DNA of 64,000 bases from Selaginella tamariscina (Eukaryota > Streptophyta > Lycopodiopsida > Selaginellales > Selaginellaceae), in NCBI GenBank assembly GCA_003024785.1, contig PUQB01000030.1, positions 549,414 through 613,413 on the forward strand, read 5' to 3'. The stretch's first letter is position 1. Every line of letters begins with the position of its first letter. Shown in pieces: positions 33,842-45,329 of the stretch. Below the pieces are notes generated by a model. It saw only the letters and a list, made by a program, of their open reading frames with translations. It was not told the origin of the DNA and made no database searches. The position numbers were made by a program, and so were the translations under genes.

Positions 33842-34246
33842 AGTTGCACTGTGCAGAGCTTCCTGGCTTGTCTCCAGTGCTCACCATACTGTGCAAAGAT
33901 TATACCTCATCCACCACAGCTAGCATATTTGGCCTCCAGATGCTCGGGCTTCATTGCAAACTCAGGATCGAGAGTCTTGAGAACAATTTTGGCAGCATCT
34001 GGTGAAGAGACAACAAGGGTGTTCAAGCTGCCAAGCTTAAGAAACATGAACTCTCCATACTTCTTGGACAGCTCTAGCATGGAGTGATGGGGAAGTCTCC
34101 TATCAAGTGAAGATGGCCAATGACAGGAAGAGCCAGCAGATGGGGGAAGGCTGAATTGTTGCTTACTTCTTGAAAAATGATTCAGGATGAAGCGAGAGGG
34201 AAACAATGAAGGCGACCAAAGGCAATTCAAGCAGTAAGGAATCCAT
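33842..34246 (-). pseudogene. Cytochrome P450 (A-type, CYP71-clan like), N-terminal fragment
   Basis: The ATG at 34,246 opens a typical membrane anchor (MDSLLLELPLVAFIVSLSL). In shifting frames the proline-rich hinge and LPVIGHLHL follow, then HHSMLELSKKYGEFMFLKLG and LVVSSPDAAKIVLKTLDPEF in one frame, and IIFAQYGEHWRQARKLCTVQ, the C-helix WRxxRK motif that binds haem propionate. The fragment stops at 33,842, at the edge of the TIR element, so the I-helix and haem-binding cysteine loop are missing. A stop lies just before IIFAQYG. It is a truncated, dead copy of about 130 codons. Confidence 0.85.
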
Positions 34247-35778
34247 TGAGCACGGTTGGACTTGCCTTGCTTATACTGTTGTTGGTGCAGGAAAAAGCAT
34301 ATTTAAACAACAAGAGAGGAGGATCGGACTCACAGCATCTACTGTAGTACTGTAGTTGTTGGCTCACTCTTGACTTTGTGAAGCCCAAACACGCTCCAGC
34401 CGTTGTCAGATGTTATAGTCAAGGGCAAAGTCAAGCGGCAGCTAAAAACCAAAAATTTATTATTTCATGTTTCTATTTCTTTGTTTATTTTTGTTTATAT
34501 TAATCTGCATGGCATATTGAAGGTTTTGATATGAAATTTTAAAGTAATTTAAAATGGAGGAAACTTGGAAAATGAAGACAACTGGTGACCAAAAACTAAA
34601 AACAACCTCCAAGGACAACCGAGGATAACTAAGGTCAACTGAGGTCAACTGAATACAACCAAATGCAAATGCAAATGAAACCATATGGTAGCTTGCAAAT
34701 TAGCTCAGAGAAATCAGGTTTTAAAATATTCACAGGCATCCTTTGGCCATGCCATGAAATGTTTCATGGCATACATTGCTTGGGTGGGGCAGGGAAGGTG
34801 ATTTGCTTGCCAACAACAAATGATGATGGGCGGGCTAAGACTTACAATGCCAGTGACGATGAGAGAGGGTGGGTGGGCAGTAGTAGGGCAACAGTAGGCT
34901 GCGACTCACTTCAAGGGATTGGGTATGGGTGAGAATGTTTAATTGCATACATGCATAAAACTTGCTTGGCTAGGAACTAGCACGAATGAAATGGGTGAGG
35001 AAAGAAGAGGCAAACAGTCCCAGGCATTGAAGAGCCACTATCCCTATGTGAATGTAGTGGGAATTCAAGGAGCCTCAACTGTGAAGCAGCATACATACAT
35101 AATTAGTTTCCTTTATTTCTCAAAGGTTAAGCTCTGACAAAAATAATGAGAACACATGAATATATGAGTAACACGAAAGTGCAAAGCACTACAGTTAAGT
35201 CTGTTGTCCCAGTCACAAGCCAAGGACCTCCAGGCTGAAAGAATTAAGTGCTTTATCCGACAAGCAACAGAAGCCCCACTCTACTTAGCATACTTTCAAA
35301 CACCGAATAGAACACTCAGTTGCGGCCTACTATCAATGCAGGTAGTGCTAAGGACAGACTCAATGTCTCCAGACCAAACACATAGCGCCAAGAAGTCAAG
35401 AAACAGAATAAAAGATGATCGAAGCAAGCATCAAAAGCATCTAAACTCAAAACAGTAGCGATTTGAAACCAAGAGAAAACTATCTTCTTACCATCAAAGA
35501 GAAATAGATGGAAACTGACCAATTCAAACACATCAAGTCACCACCAACAAAGAGTTGCACAATAGAAAGTGGTCTAGCCCCTGGCTCAAGTTCCAGGCAT
35601 GTAAATAACAAAATCATTCGTGCAGCGACCAGCAGAAATTAATCCGAGAAACATGGAGAAGAAAAGTGGAAAACAAAGTGAACCTAAACATAACCAAAGC
35701 TTATTTGCAGTACTGGCAAAACCTTTCATGCAGTCAACCATCACAGATGATAAACAATATGACAAACGAATATCAAGC
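34247..35778. other. Unassigned sequence, no supported gene
   Basis: The first ~100 bases are the 5' flank of the P450 copy. A hairpin with exact 9-base arms (GCCATGAAA/TTTCATGGC) lies near 34,752-34,771. Short AAGGTCAACTGAGGTCAACT repeats lie near 34,630. I cannot recognise the remainder. Confidence 0.5.
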
Positions 35779-35895
35779 AGCTATGTAACAACAATGGAAT
35801 CCAAGTCCCTGACAGTCTTGCCCTAATGATGGCATTGAAAGGATAGAATTTAGGGTTTAGTTATCCATCAAATCCTAAACCTTATTATTGTGGAG
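35779..35895. repeat. Copia integrase scrap joined to TTTAGGG-bearing repeat ends
   Basis: Bases 35,779-35,846 match 33,199-33,267. Directly after them comes ATTTAGGGTTTAG and then, inverted, CCTAAACCTTATTATT, the same kinds of end as the TIR element. The junction repeats the arrangement seen at 33,267-33,380. Confidence 0.7.
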
Positions 35896-38800
35896 TAAGA
35901 TTTATATTCTTCTTACTACTTTGTAGATTGTAAAGTTGCTCTCACTTAGATAGGTTCACTACCCATCTTCTTCATCTGTGAAAATAATTTAAGACCTAAT
36001 TCTTGAGAGTTCATTCCAACCCTAGACAAGTAGTTGACTCTCCCACTTCGTGTTACAACCCGATATAGTTTTTTAGGAATGATTGGAACTATTTACTACT
36101 CTAAAGATCGCCCACTTCTAATGGAATTGTCTACTCAACTTGCTACACCATTAGTGTGACTAACTAAGGTTGCTCCTATGCAGCTTCATTAAACAAACCT
36201 TGAAGATCGAAACCATAATCAAACAAAGTAGCCCTTTCTTCTCACTTAGGAAGACTGAAGTGGATGTTGCTGTTGTGGCTAACCACATGGTAGTTGTTGG
36301 CCAAATTATTGTGGTTGACCATGTTGTTACCTAAAATGGACTTCTTCATCATATAACAAAACATAAGATGGACTTGATGTTTTGTAGTGATGTTTATACA
36401 AAGTATTTTCATCAAACTTGACATCCCAATTGATGATGATTGATTTGGTGCACATGTTGTATGTCAATAGGCTTTAGTCTTAAGACTATAGTCGACCATG
36501 ATACAAGGAATAATTACTCTTTGACTCTAGCTTTCTACAATCACCATTAAATCTTTGCATATGCAAGGGATCCAAAGACTTTGATATGCCTTAAGTTGGC
36601 ATGCTTGCATGTTCAAAGCCTATATGGAACATCTAAAAGAGGTTGTGTTGGCACTTTATTTGCAAATATAGGTGGCAGTGTTGATACCTTCTGCCCAAAA
36701 GATAATGGCATTCCTGTATAAATCAACATGTTGCGAGCACTCTTCATCTATGTTCAATTCATCCTTTCAATGCCACCATTCTGGGCAAGACTGTCAGGGA
36801 CTTGGATTCCATTGTTGTTACATAGCTTAATAAAACCTATTGAACCCTTGTCACTACGAAGAGTTTTGAGCTCCTTCCCAAGAAGATTTTCAACTAAAAT
36901 TTTGTACATTTGAAATGATTAAGCACCTCAGTTTTCTTGGTCATGAGCCTCACAATAATGTAGCATGAGTAGTCGTCAATAAAGTCATCAATACCTATTT
37001 CCTTGATAACTCTGAACATGCAATGGTCTACACACATCTATGTGAACAAGTTCAAGAGGCTAATTGCTCTGACTTTAAGTGCTTTGGAATAAACTCTTGT
37101 ACTTGCTTGTTCAACACACATGCCCCACATAATTCCAAGTTGCTCGTGAGCTTGAGCTCCTTAACTTGTTGTTGATCCCTCAAGATTACTCTAACAATCG
37201 TCCAATTCGCATGACAATAATGGGAATGTGCAACCACATAATAAGTATCATGTAGAGCTATGTCCAACCCAGGATTGGGTGTAAAAGGCCGATAGGGTTA
37301 CCTATGATAAACATGTGGCTAGGACCTATGACAGTCAAATTGTATCGAACCCATGGTAGCAATTTAGCTAGGAATTTTGATTCCAATGGGCATTGAATGT
37401 CCTCATGAAGATGTCCTAACTATTCATGTCACAACTGAATATTGTTAGCTTGAATTGAAAGTGCTACTACCAAGCTAAGATCCAACTTGTATAATCCATG
37501 GGTATCTTGTTTATATGCCATTGGTTCATGATTTTTCTTCTCTGATGATAGCCTTCTTACCATTAAAGAAAAAGTAGAAGCCATTGTTGGTTGCTGCTCC
37601 AACAAAGAAGAGATAATAAGAGAATTTTAAAAAAATACATGCAATTTTGCATATATGCCAATTTTACATGAATTATGTCAACAACTTCAATTGAGAGAAG
37701 ATGATTATCTCCCATGCTCACATGCCTACCAACATGAATTTTTCAGAGGTTCAAAAAGGCCTAGTCATGTGCATGTTTGTTTGTTGTTGTATCTAGCTAG
37801 ATCACATCATGATCTTGCTATTGAATAAACATAGGCCCTAAAGTATCTTGTACCATGAGAGCTCTTAACTGGCTTATGTTTTATTCTTGGCATTCTTTCT
37901 CCCCAATCCTCGAAGACACCCTACTTGCCTATCTCAGCAGTCTTTGGCATAGTGACCAACCATTTACAATAATTGCACTCACCTTCCCTATCTCATGAGT
38001 TACTAACATTGTTAGCATTGTTGCTCGCATTGACCTAACTACTAGCGCTGCTTGGAGCTCACAAACAAAGTTGTTGTAGTTTCTATGGGTGTTATTTTCT
38101 TTAATAATTCTTCTTCATTGATTAAAGCAACTTGCATCTCGATGAAATTTTTGTTGAATTCTTGAGCATAGTCTTCAACGACTTAATTTGGTTTTAATCA
38201 AGGCATTGAGCAAAATTGCCCATTTGTCATTCTCAATAACCGACTTTAGCCTTCAAGGAAAGCTTTTGGATTCTCGTCTGATGCCATTTTTAGCTTGAAC
38301 AGTTTTCCACCTTTGCAATGTCGACATTGGCTTGGTTCCCAAACATATTTTTTTAAGCTATCCATTTTTTTGCTACAATCTTACTCAAGTCTAGATGATG
38401 GTGGTGTAATTTGCCCAAACCAATCCCCATGGACGAAATTGTCTTGTCATTGTGCATTTGTCATTCCTCTTGTGCTACAACTCTAAAACTTGGTTTTATC
38501 TTAATGCCATCCACAATGCAAAGGCACTTATCACAAAGAAAAATGAATAAGATCTTTTTTGCTCAATTCTCAAAATAAATGCTTGAGACAAGGGGGAATT
38601 AGCTCATTTCTTCTACAATTTCAAGGACACTCTAGCCCTGTTGTTGTATAAATATCTCAACAGCACAAAGCTTGCTCCTCCTTTTTCTTTGCTATAGCCA
38701 AGCGATTATGTGCTACAACATTCCATAGCCCCACTTCTCGTTGGACTACTTCAATTTGCCCGTAGGATTGTCATGTCCTCTCGTGGCTCTGATACCATGT

Positions 38801-39117
38801 TAGGTTTTTATAACTACCACTTTATTCATGTGAAATGTACATACAAATGAATTACCATGATACTAAGGACACTTAACCCAATGCCCAACTGCATCCCAAG
38901 CATGTGCGGTGTTGCCACCTTGGACTCTAGGCTAGCTAGGTTACCTCTCTCCAACAAAATCCCCTTGCAACAAATCATGCTTTGTACTATTAAATTCGTC
39001 CACTTGCATTAAACTTCTTTTGGAATAGCCACTTGATACTAATTATTTAACTATGTTGTGGAAGATGTACCAATAACTAGAGCTTATTCTACATTAGTGA
39101 GTTATACTTAACTTCCA
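35896..39117 (-). mobile_element. Ty1/copia retrotransposon remnant C (5' LTR, PBS, gag, integrase)
   Basis: On the minus strand an LTR of about 320 bases (39,117-38,798, ending CCTAACA) is followed at once by TGGTATCAGAGCC at 38,797-38,785, an exact primer binding site for plant initiator tRNA-Met. Gag-like sequence runs to about 37,900. Pre-integrase sequence (HSHYCHANWT, CGACVLNKQVQEFIPKHLKS) is at about 37,270-37,050 and integrase at about 36,990-36,700. No reverse transcriptase is seen further left, so the 3' half is missing or unrecognisable. It is a broken, old copy; the left limit is approximate. Confidence 0.75.
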
Positions 39118-39124
39118 TAGTTTG

Positions 39125-40872
39125 TGTCATAGTTTTTACTATGACTCGACCCTTTACTTTGGAGTTTGATTGTTGTTACTTACTGGATTATGTGACGAAC
39201 CCTAGATGTAGAAGAAACAGGCCCGCATAGTGCACTTGGGTATCTAGTGATGGTCCGGCCGGGTGTCGTTAGGTATTTGCAAGAAACTCTAGGCGAAGCT
39301 AGCACTTCCATTTAGAGAACCCTCCCCCGTTTTGACATTAGGTTAGGGTACTTTGCAAATTATAGCTTGTCAAAATAAGGGTTAGGGACACCCCTAGGGT
39401 TGACCTAACCCTAGGGCTGCCCTAACCCCACGTCCTAAACCCCCCCCCTAGGGGTTAGGTTTAGGATTAGGTTAGGACAACCATTTTCTCTAAGGGCTGG
39501 CATTTCGTGCCAGCCCACTACTCACTTAGGTAAACGGGGGGGGGGGGGTCCGTCACATAAATAAGGTAGAGTATATGTAGTGAGGCTTCCTGGGTTCAAG
39601 AGAGAGCTCGTTAACCTCCTACCGGTGCAAGCTAAGCTTTGTCGTCAAGGTGCAACCCTCCGTTGTGTCGCCCAAACTTCCACATGACAGGGGTACAACC
39701 CACCCTAGGGTTAGACTATCCTTATTGTTGGCAGGATCTTGCCTTTGAGATAGGGGCACGTCACTTCCAAGGAGTTAGTCAGATTCCTTGGACCAAAAAC
39801 CTGCCCGCAAGCTCAAAGACATTGCCCGAGTTCACGTTCCGCAAAACTAGTGGTTGAGGCCTTGCTCGGCCGCCTCAACCACGCCAAGCTAGGAACGACA
39901 CCTAAAGCTCGGCTAGTCCGTGTATCCTGATTCACAAGGTGAGTCTCGTTTGTGGACTTAGTCAGCTAGGGGTTTGACTTCCTAAGGCTTGGGTTCCTAA
40001 TACAGGTTACTTTACCAGGTTCCGTGGGGTTTCCAAAGAGGGGATTTCAGGGTTGGCACCTAGCAAGCCGCCTTTGTGGCACCAGGTAAAAACTCTGACA
40101 ATTGGTAGCGGAGCGGCGTGGTTGAGGCGGCCGGAGCAAGGCCTCAACCACTAGTTTTGCGGAACGTGAACTCGGGCAATGTCTTTGAGCTTGCGGGCAG
40201 GTTTTCGGTCCAAGGAATCTGACTAACTCCTTAGAAGTGACGTGCCCCTATCTCAAAGGCAAGATCCTGCCAACGATAAGGATAGTCTAACCCTAGGGTG
40301 GGTTGTACCCCTGTCGTGTGGAAGTTTGGCGGCACAACGGAGGGTTGCACCTTGACGACACAAGCTTAGCTTGCACCAGTAGGAGGTTAACGAGCTCTCT
40401 CTTGAACCCAGGAAGCCTCACTACATATACTCTACCTTATTTATGTGACGAACCCCCCCCTGTTTACCTAAGTGAGTAAGTGGGCTGGCACGAAAATGCC
40501 AGCCCTTAGAGAAAATGGTTGTCCTAACCTAATCCTAAACCTAACCCCTAGGGGGGGGTTTAGGACGTGGGGTTAGGGCAGCCCTAGGGTTAGGTCAACC
40601 CTAGGGGTGTCCCTAACCCTTATTTTGACAAGCTATAATTTGCAAAAAACCCTAACCTGGAACGTCAAAACGGGGGAGGGTTCTCTAAATGGAAGTGTTA
40701 GCTTCGCCTAGAGTTTCTTGTAAATACCTAACGACACCCGGGGACCATCACTAGATACCCAAGTGCACTATGCGGGCCTGTTTCTTCTACATCTAGGGTT
40801 CGTCACATAATCAGTAGGTAACAACAATCAAACCCCAAAGTAAAGGGTCGAGTCATAGTAAAAACTATGACA
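39125..40872. mobile_element. Palindromic LTR element: LTR, PBS-like motif, then the same LTR inverted and shortened
   Basis: The element starts TGTCATAG and ends CTATGACA, and is flanked by the 5-base direct repeat GTTTG (39,120-39,124 and 40,873-40,877), a normal LTR-element target duplication. Bases 39,125-40,100 form one unit of 976 bases with TGTCA...TGACA ends, as expected for an LTR. Two bases later TGGTAGCGGAGC (40,103-40,114) matches the initiator tRNA-Met primer binding site at 10 of 12 positions. From 40,115 to 40,872 the first ~760 bases of the unit follow in inverted orientation. No coding sequence is present. The arms differ by a modest number of bases and by C/G run lengths, so the element is not brand new. 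It lies next to the LTR of remnant C. Confidence 0.85.
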
Positions 40873-40877
40873 GTTTG

Positions 40878-43584
40878 CCTCAATTCTTGTACGTCTCTAG
40901 AGTTAAGAGCTTCATGAATTAACTAAAGCTCTTGAGCTAGCATGTGCATGGCCGCAAGTAGTAATCTAAGGAACTATTATGGCCATCAAGCTTTGACGCT
41001 CAATTTCTCTTAAGCTTTGGTTGAAAGAAAGCTCACTCTCCCTAATCATGTGACGGTCTTATACAATTTGAAGGGTGAGCCTTAGTCATTATAATTAGTC
41101 CTAGAGATTGTGTTTGTTGAAATGTAAGAGAATCATCCCTTTCAAGCTGAAGTTCATCATCAAATGGTGTTATAGGATTTATGTCATCATTTTAAGGATC
41201 TAGTGTTCCATGCTCTTGCCATGTTTGGGCATCTGTAGTGGCATGCATCTACCTAATCTAGGTATTTATTGTACCTCAGGGTACATGGTGGTAATGACTC
41301 ATTTAAAAGCTTCACATATCTAGAAGTATTGAGAAGTTAAGCATGAGGAATGATTGTACCTTTAACTAGGTCTTTGTACAGAAAATGCTCAATAAAAACA
41401 ATGTCTTAACTTAATACAATTGAAGCTTTCATCATGGTGTTGTATCCCACCAACACACACTTAATAGCCTTCTTCTCAAGCTTTTTCTTTCTCTAATATG
41501 GAATCCAAGCAAATGTTAAATAATGAAATGTATACAGATGCCCAATGCTGGGAATGCAACCACTCCACCTCTTTTTAGTGTTTGGTTGTCAATAACACAT
41601 GATGGAACACGATTTCGAATGTAAGATAGCTTATCCCCAAAACATTAATAACATACCAGCATAATTAAACATGCAGCATAAACTTCCATAAGTGTTTGAT
41701 TATACCTCTCTACCACACCATTTTGTTGTATTGTATAAGGTATATAAAATTAGCGATGAATTCATGTCTCTATACAAAAAATTAAAAAACTCATTAAAAG
41801 TATATTTTCCATTATTATCACACCTTAAAGTCCAAAGGGAATGTCTAGTTGCTCTCTCTACTTCAACTTTAAGAAGTGTTCTAACACTTTAAATGTATTT
41901 GTTATAAGTTGTCACAAAAATATCTTTTATGAGTGACATTCTTTATATGGGTGGGCACAAGCATCCAAGTGGACTAGTTCAAGTACTTGAGAGGCACTTG
42001 AGTTAAAACTTACATGAAATGGTTGTTTAGCTTGCTTATTAAGAATTTATTTTAGATATATCCAAATTTCTAAGGCATTGATGCCATTTATTAATGCTAA
42101 CAACTTGGACAATTAAAGCTTTGTGAAGTGCTACTAACATAACATTTTAAATGGTAAAGGCCTACCACTTTTGTTCTATACCTTTAGAGGTATTCCTTAT
42201 TACACACATGTTCTTAATAAAAAAAACCTCATGACCACATTTATTATGAGGCTTACGGAGATCAAGGTTTGATAAATACATGTGTCATGTATCTCTTGTT
42301 GATCACCATTCTTTAACTACACCATAATGACCCCCTTTGCTAGTGTTGGGAGAGCTTCATTGTTGCTTACATACACTTCCTAATTTGTGACAGTTGTTAG
42401 AGTTTCTAAAACATATTAAAACATAGTGTCATGTGCAAGGTGGCTCCAAATCTAGCCACAAGCAATCAAGATACTAAGCTTGTTGACACCATCAACATTT
42501 GAGCTCTCAATGGTTCCTCATTTCTTGCAAGCATCTATTAATGTCGTTTTCTACATTCATGAGCATACTGACTTAGAACCTTGTAGTAATTACACCTTCA
42601 GTTGTGCCTTGCTCCCTAACCAATTTACATGTGGAGCACTTGAATTGTTAGCCAGTCTTTGCTCAACATTAAACCTAGGGGGACTTGGTTGTAGCATGAT
42701 CATGAACTTGTGGGTCATTGTTCTGTCCATCAAATGCATACAAAATTGTTGTAGCTTGTTGTGATGAGGAAGTTGAAAAATGGTCATTCATGTATTAACA
42801 AAGGGCCAATGCACACTATTGGTTAAAGGTCTTTACATTGGTTAAAGTGGTTTTAAGAGATTTAAAATTAGCAAAATCCCTTAATTAGTATGGTAGATTT
42901 ATGTCATTTAGAGTGCCTACAAATTGTATAATTTAAAAGACTTTCAACTCTATTTGTTTATGAAGATAAAAATATATTCACTAGGTTTCATCTTCATATC
43001 AAAGAACTTAGCACTAGCAGGAAGAGAGGCAAGACCATCCCCGCTCAATGGAGCCACGACATTGATCGCGATCTCGAGACCTACAAGATTTCAGAGTGAC
43101 CAATGCTAATTCATAATTAGCTTTATTTCCCAAGATGTTCTTTAAGTTAATCCAATTAATTGTTACATGCTTTCCAAGATCCAAATGGACTAATTCTCAT
43201 GATGAAGAGAGTCATGTTATGTCAAATATCCCAATTAAGTGCCCTATGCACATCAGTATCAATTCCTTGATTGCCAAAGCATTATCTTTTAGAAATTAAT
43301 AAAGAATCTCCCTAAACCCATTTTGAAAATCAACACTGTTAAAAATAAAGATTAAAATAAATTTAGTTGACGAAGAAGCTATTATTATGTTTTATATTCC
43401 CAATCTTTGATAAATAAACTTTGATTAATAGTTTAAATACAAATTTATTGCATTTGATTATTAGTTTTATTTGAACCTTCGATAAGGGGGTAGTACCAAT
43501 TTTTTATTTCTTAAATTTTAGTGTTGATCTTTTATTGTGCTCTCTACCAAAGAATTTGTGGCTTTTCTCATGGCTCTAATATCA
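40878..43584 (-). mobile_element. Ty1/copia retrotransposon remnant D (PBS, gag, integrase region)
   Basis: At 43,584-43,572 the minus strand carries TGATATTAGAGCC, one of the common variants of the copia primer binding site. Gag-like sequence (about 42,790-42,590) and integrase-like sequence (about 41,900-41,400) follow leftwards. The copy is strongly decayed and few stretches can be read. The left end meets the palindromic LTR element. Confidence 0.55.
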
Positions 43585-44815
43585 TTTAGAATTTTACATA
43601 AAACTCAATGCTTCATTACATTAGAATGAAAAATAATGATACAAAAACAAATTATGAGGTATTACATTTTGCAATGTTAACTTGCCATTTGCATTAGCAT
43701 TTGCAAAATTATAAGTCATATATGCTAAGTAAGCACACTAGAAAAGCATATATAGCTCTAAAGGATGTATGCTTTGATGGCACAAGCTAAACATATGTCA
43801 ATATAGAGAAAGTAGTAATCTCTTTTTGAGACACTATATGTTTGACACACCTATTATACTTAATACTCATGATGAAGCACATTCATTCTTAAACCGTCCA
43901 TTTTAGTTTTTTCTTGTCCATGGAGGGCAAGGTTGCCAAACAAGACTAAAGTACTACTCCTTTATTAGTGAAGTACTTTGTCTCTTTCATAACAATTTTT
44001 GATGTGCTATAACGTTTTTTTTCTTCGTAAAAAGTGTCAATCTTTAGAGGCATGCCTCATGTACAAAGTAATAACTAAACGATAAACCAACTCATCAAGA
44101 GCCTACACATAAATAAAGGTGAGTTTTGGAGTGGCTAACATAAAATGCATTCTCACTTATATGTCATTCCACACGTATTTAAATAGTAATGCTGTCTTCA
44201 AGCATGTGTTATCTCACTCATAAGTGACTTTATTTATACTCTTTGAACAATTTGCTCACCTTTATTTGTGTGTAGGTTCTTAATGATTTATCGTTTAGTT
44301 ACTACTTTATACATAAGGCATGCCTCTAAAGCTTGGCTCTTCTTATGGAGAGAAAAACCATTACAGCACATAAAAAATGGTCGTTAATGAAGGAGACAAA
44401 GTATTATTTGGCAACCATGCACCTCCATGGCCAGAAAAATTAAAATTCATAGTTTAAGAAGTGAATGTGCTTCATCATGAGTATTAAGTACAGTAGGTGT
44501 GTCAAACATATTAGTGTCTCAAAAGAAATTACTACTTTCTCTATTGACATATGTTTAGCTTGTGCCATCAAAGCATACATCCTCTAGAGCTATATATGTT
44601 CTTCTAGCGTGCTTACCTACCATATATGACTTACAATTTTACAAATGCTAACAAATGATAATCAAAGTTGCAACAAGTTGTTAACATTGCAAAAGTGGAA
44701 GAAACTTTGTGTGTTTATTGGAATATGCTCTAGCCATTCATGTGGAAAACATGGGTGTGATGTAGTACACCATAATTTGTTTTTATATCATTTTTTTTCA
44801 TAATGTAATGAGAGG
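43585..44815. repeat. Inverted pair of LTR-like arms around a ~115-base centre
   Basis: The left arm (about 43,610-44,130) and right arm (about 44,250-44,815) are imperfect reverse complements, with the right arm holding an extra ~85 bases near 44,700-44,785. The left arm starts directly at the primer-binding site of remnant D and so is its 5' LTR in minus orientation. The two LTRs therefore face each other with their starts inwards. The first ~75 bases of the left arm also resemble 1,690-1,770 in remnant B. Confidence 0.75.
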
Positions 44816-45147
44816 TGTGGAGAAAATCCTTGGTTAAGGGTCAAAACAATCAAAAGGTAAGTGTGAAAGTATATACAGTTTGAGAGTTGTGAATAAAAAG
44901 TGATGATATAAGTAAAAGACTTATGTATAATAAAAAAATAAATTAAATTTAAACTTAATTCATACATAGAAAGAAAAGTGACCTAAAATTCATAAAATTG
45001 ATTATATCAAAATTAATTTCAAATTTGATGAGATCAGAATGGAAGGGTTAGTGTTGAGTGTGAAATGTACTAGAGCATATCCCTCCCTTATGATGTGCAT
45101 GTGTGATAAAAAAAAATAAATCAAATTATGAATTTTAATAATAAAGG

Positions 45148-45268
45148 CTTAAAGAGTATAAATAAAGTCATTTATAAGTGAGATAACACATGCATGAAGA
45201 CAGCATTGCTACTTGTTTAAATACATGTGCAATGACATATAAATGAGAATGCATTTTAGTATTAACCA
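45148..45268. repeat. Inverted copy of the centre of the LTR pair
   Basis: The stretch with TAAGTGAGATAACACATGCA and the following ~100 bases is the reverse complement, with scattered differences, of 44,126-44,247. It thus repeats the centre of the inverted LTR pair about 1 kb away. Confidence 0.75.
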
Positions 45269-45329
45269 CTCTAAAACTTCTCACATTTGGAGAATTTGTT
45301 CTGAATTTTAGTGTACTTAAGTGGATTAT

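Noticed and set aside
39340-39480. Dense CCCTAA/TTAGGG-like motifs as telomeric DNA
   Set aside because: They are irregular and lie inside the LTR-like unit, repeated inverted in the other arm.
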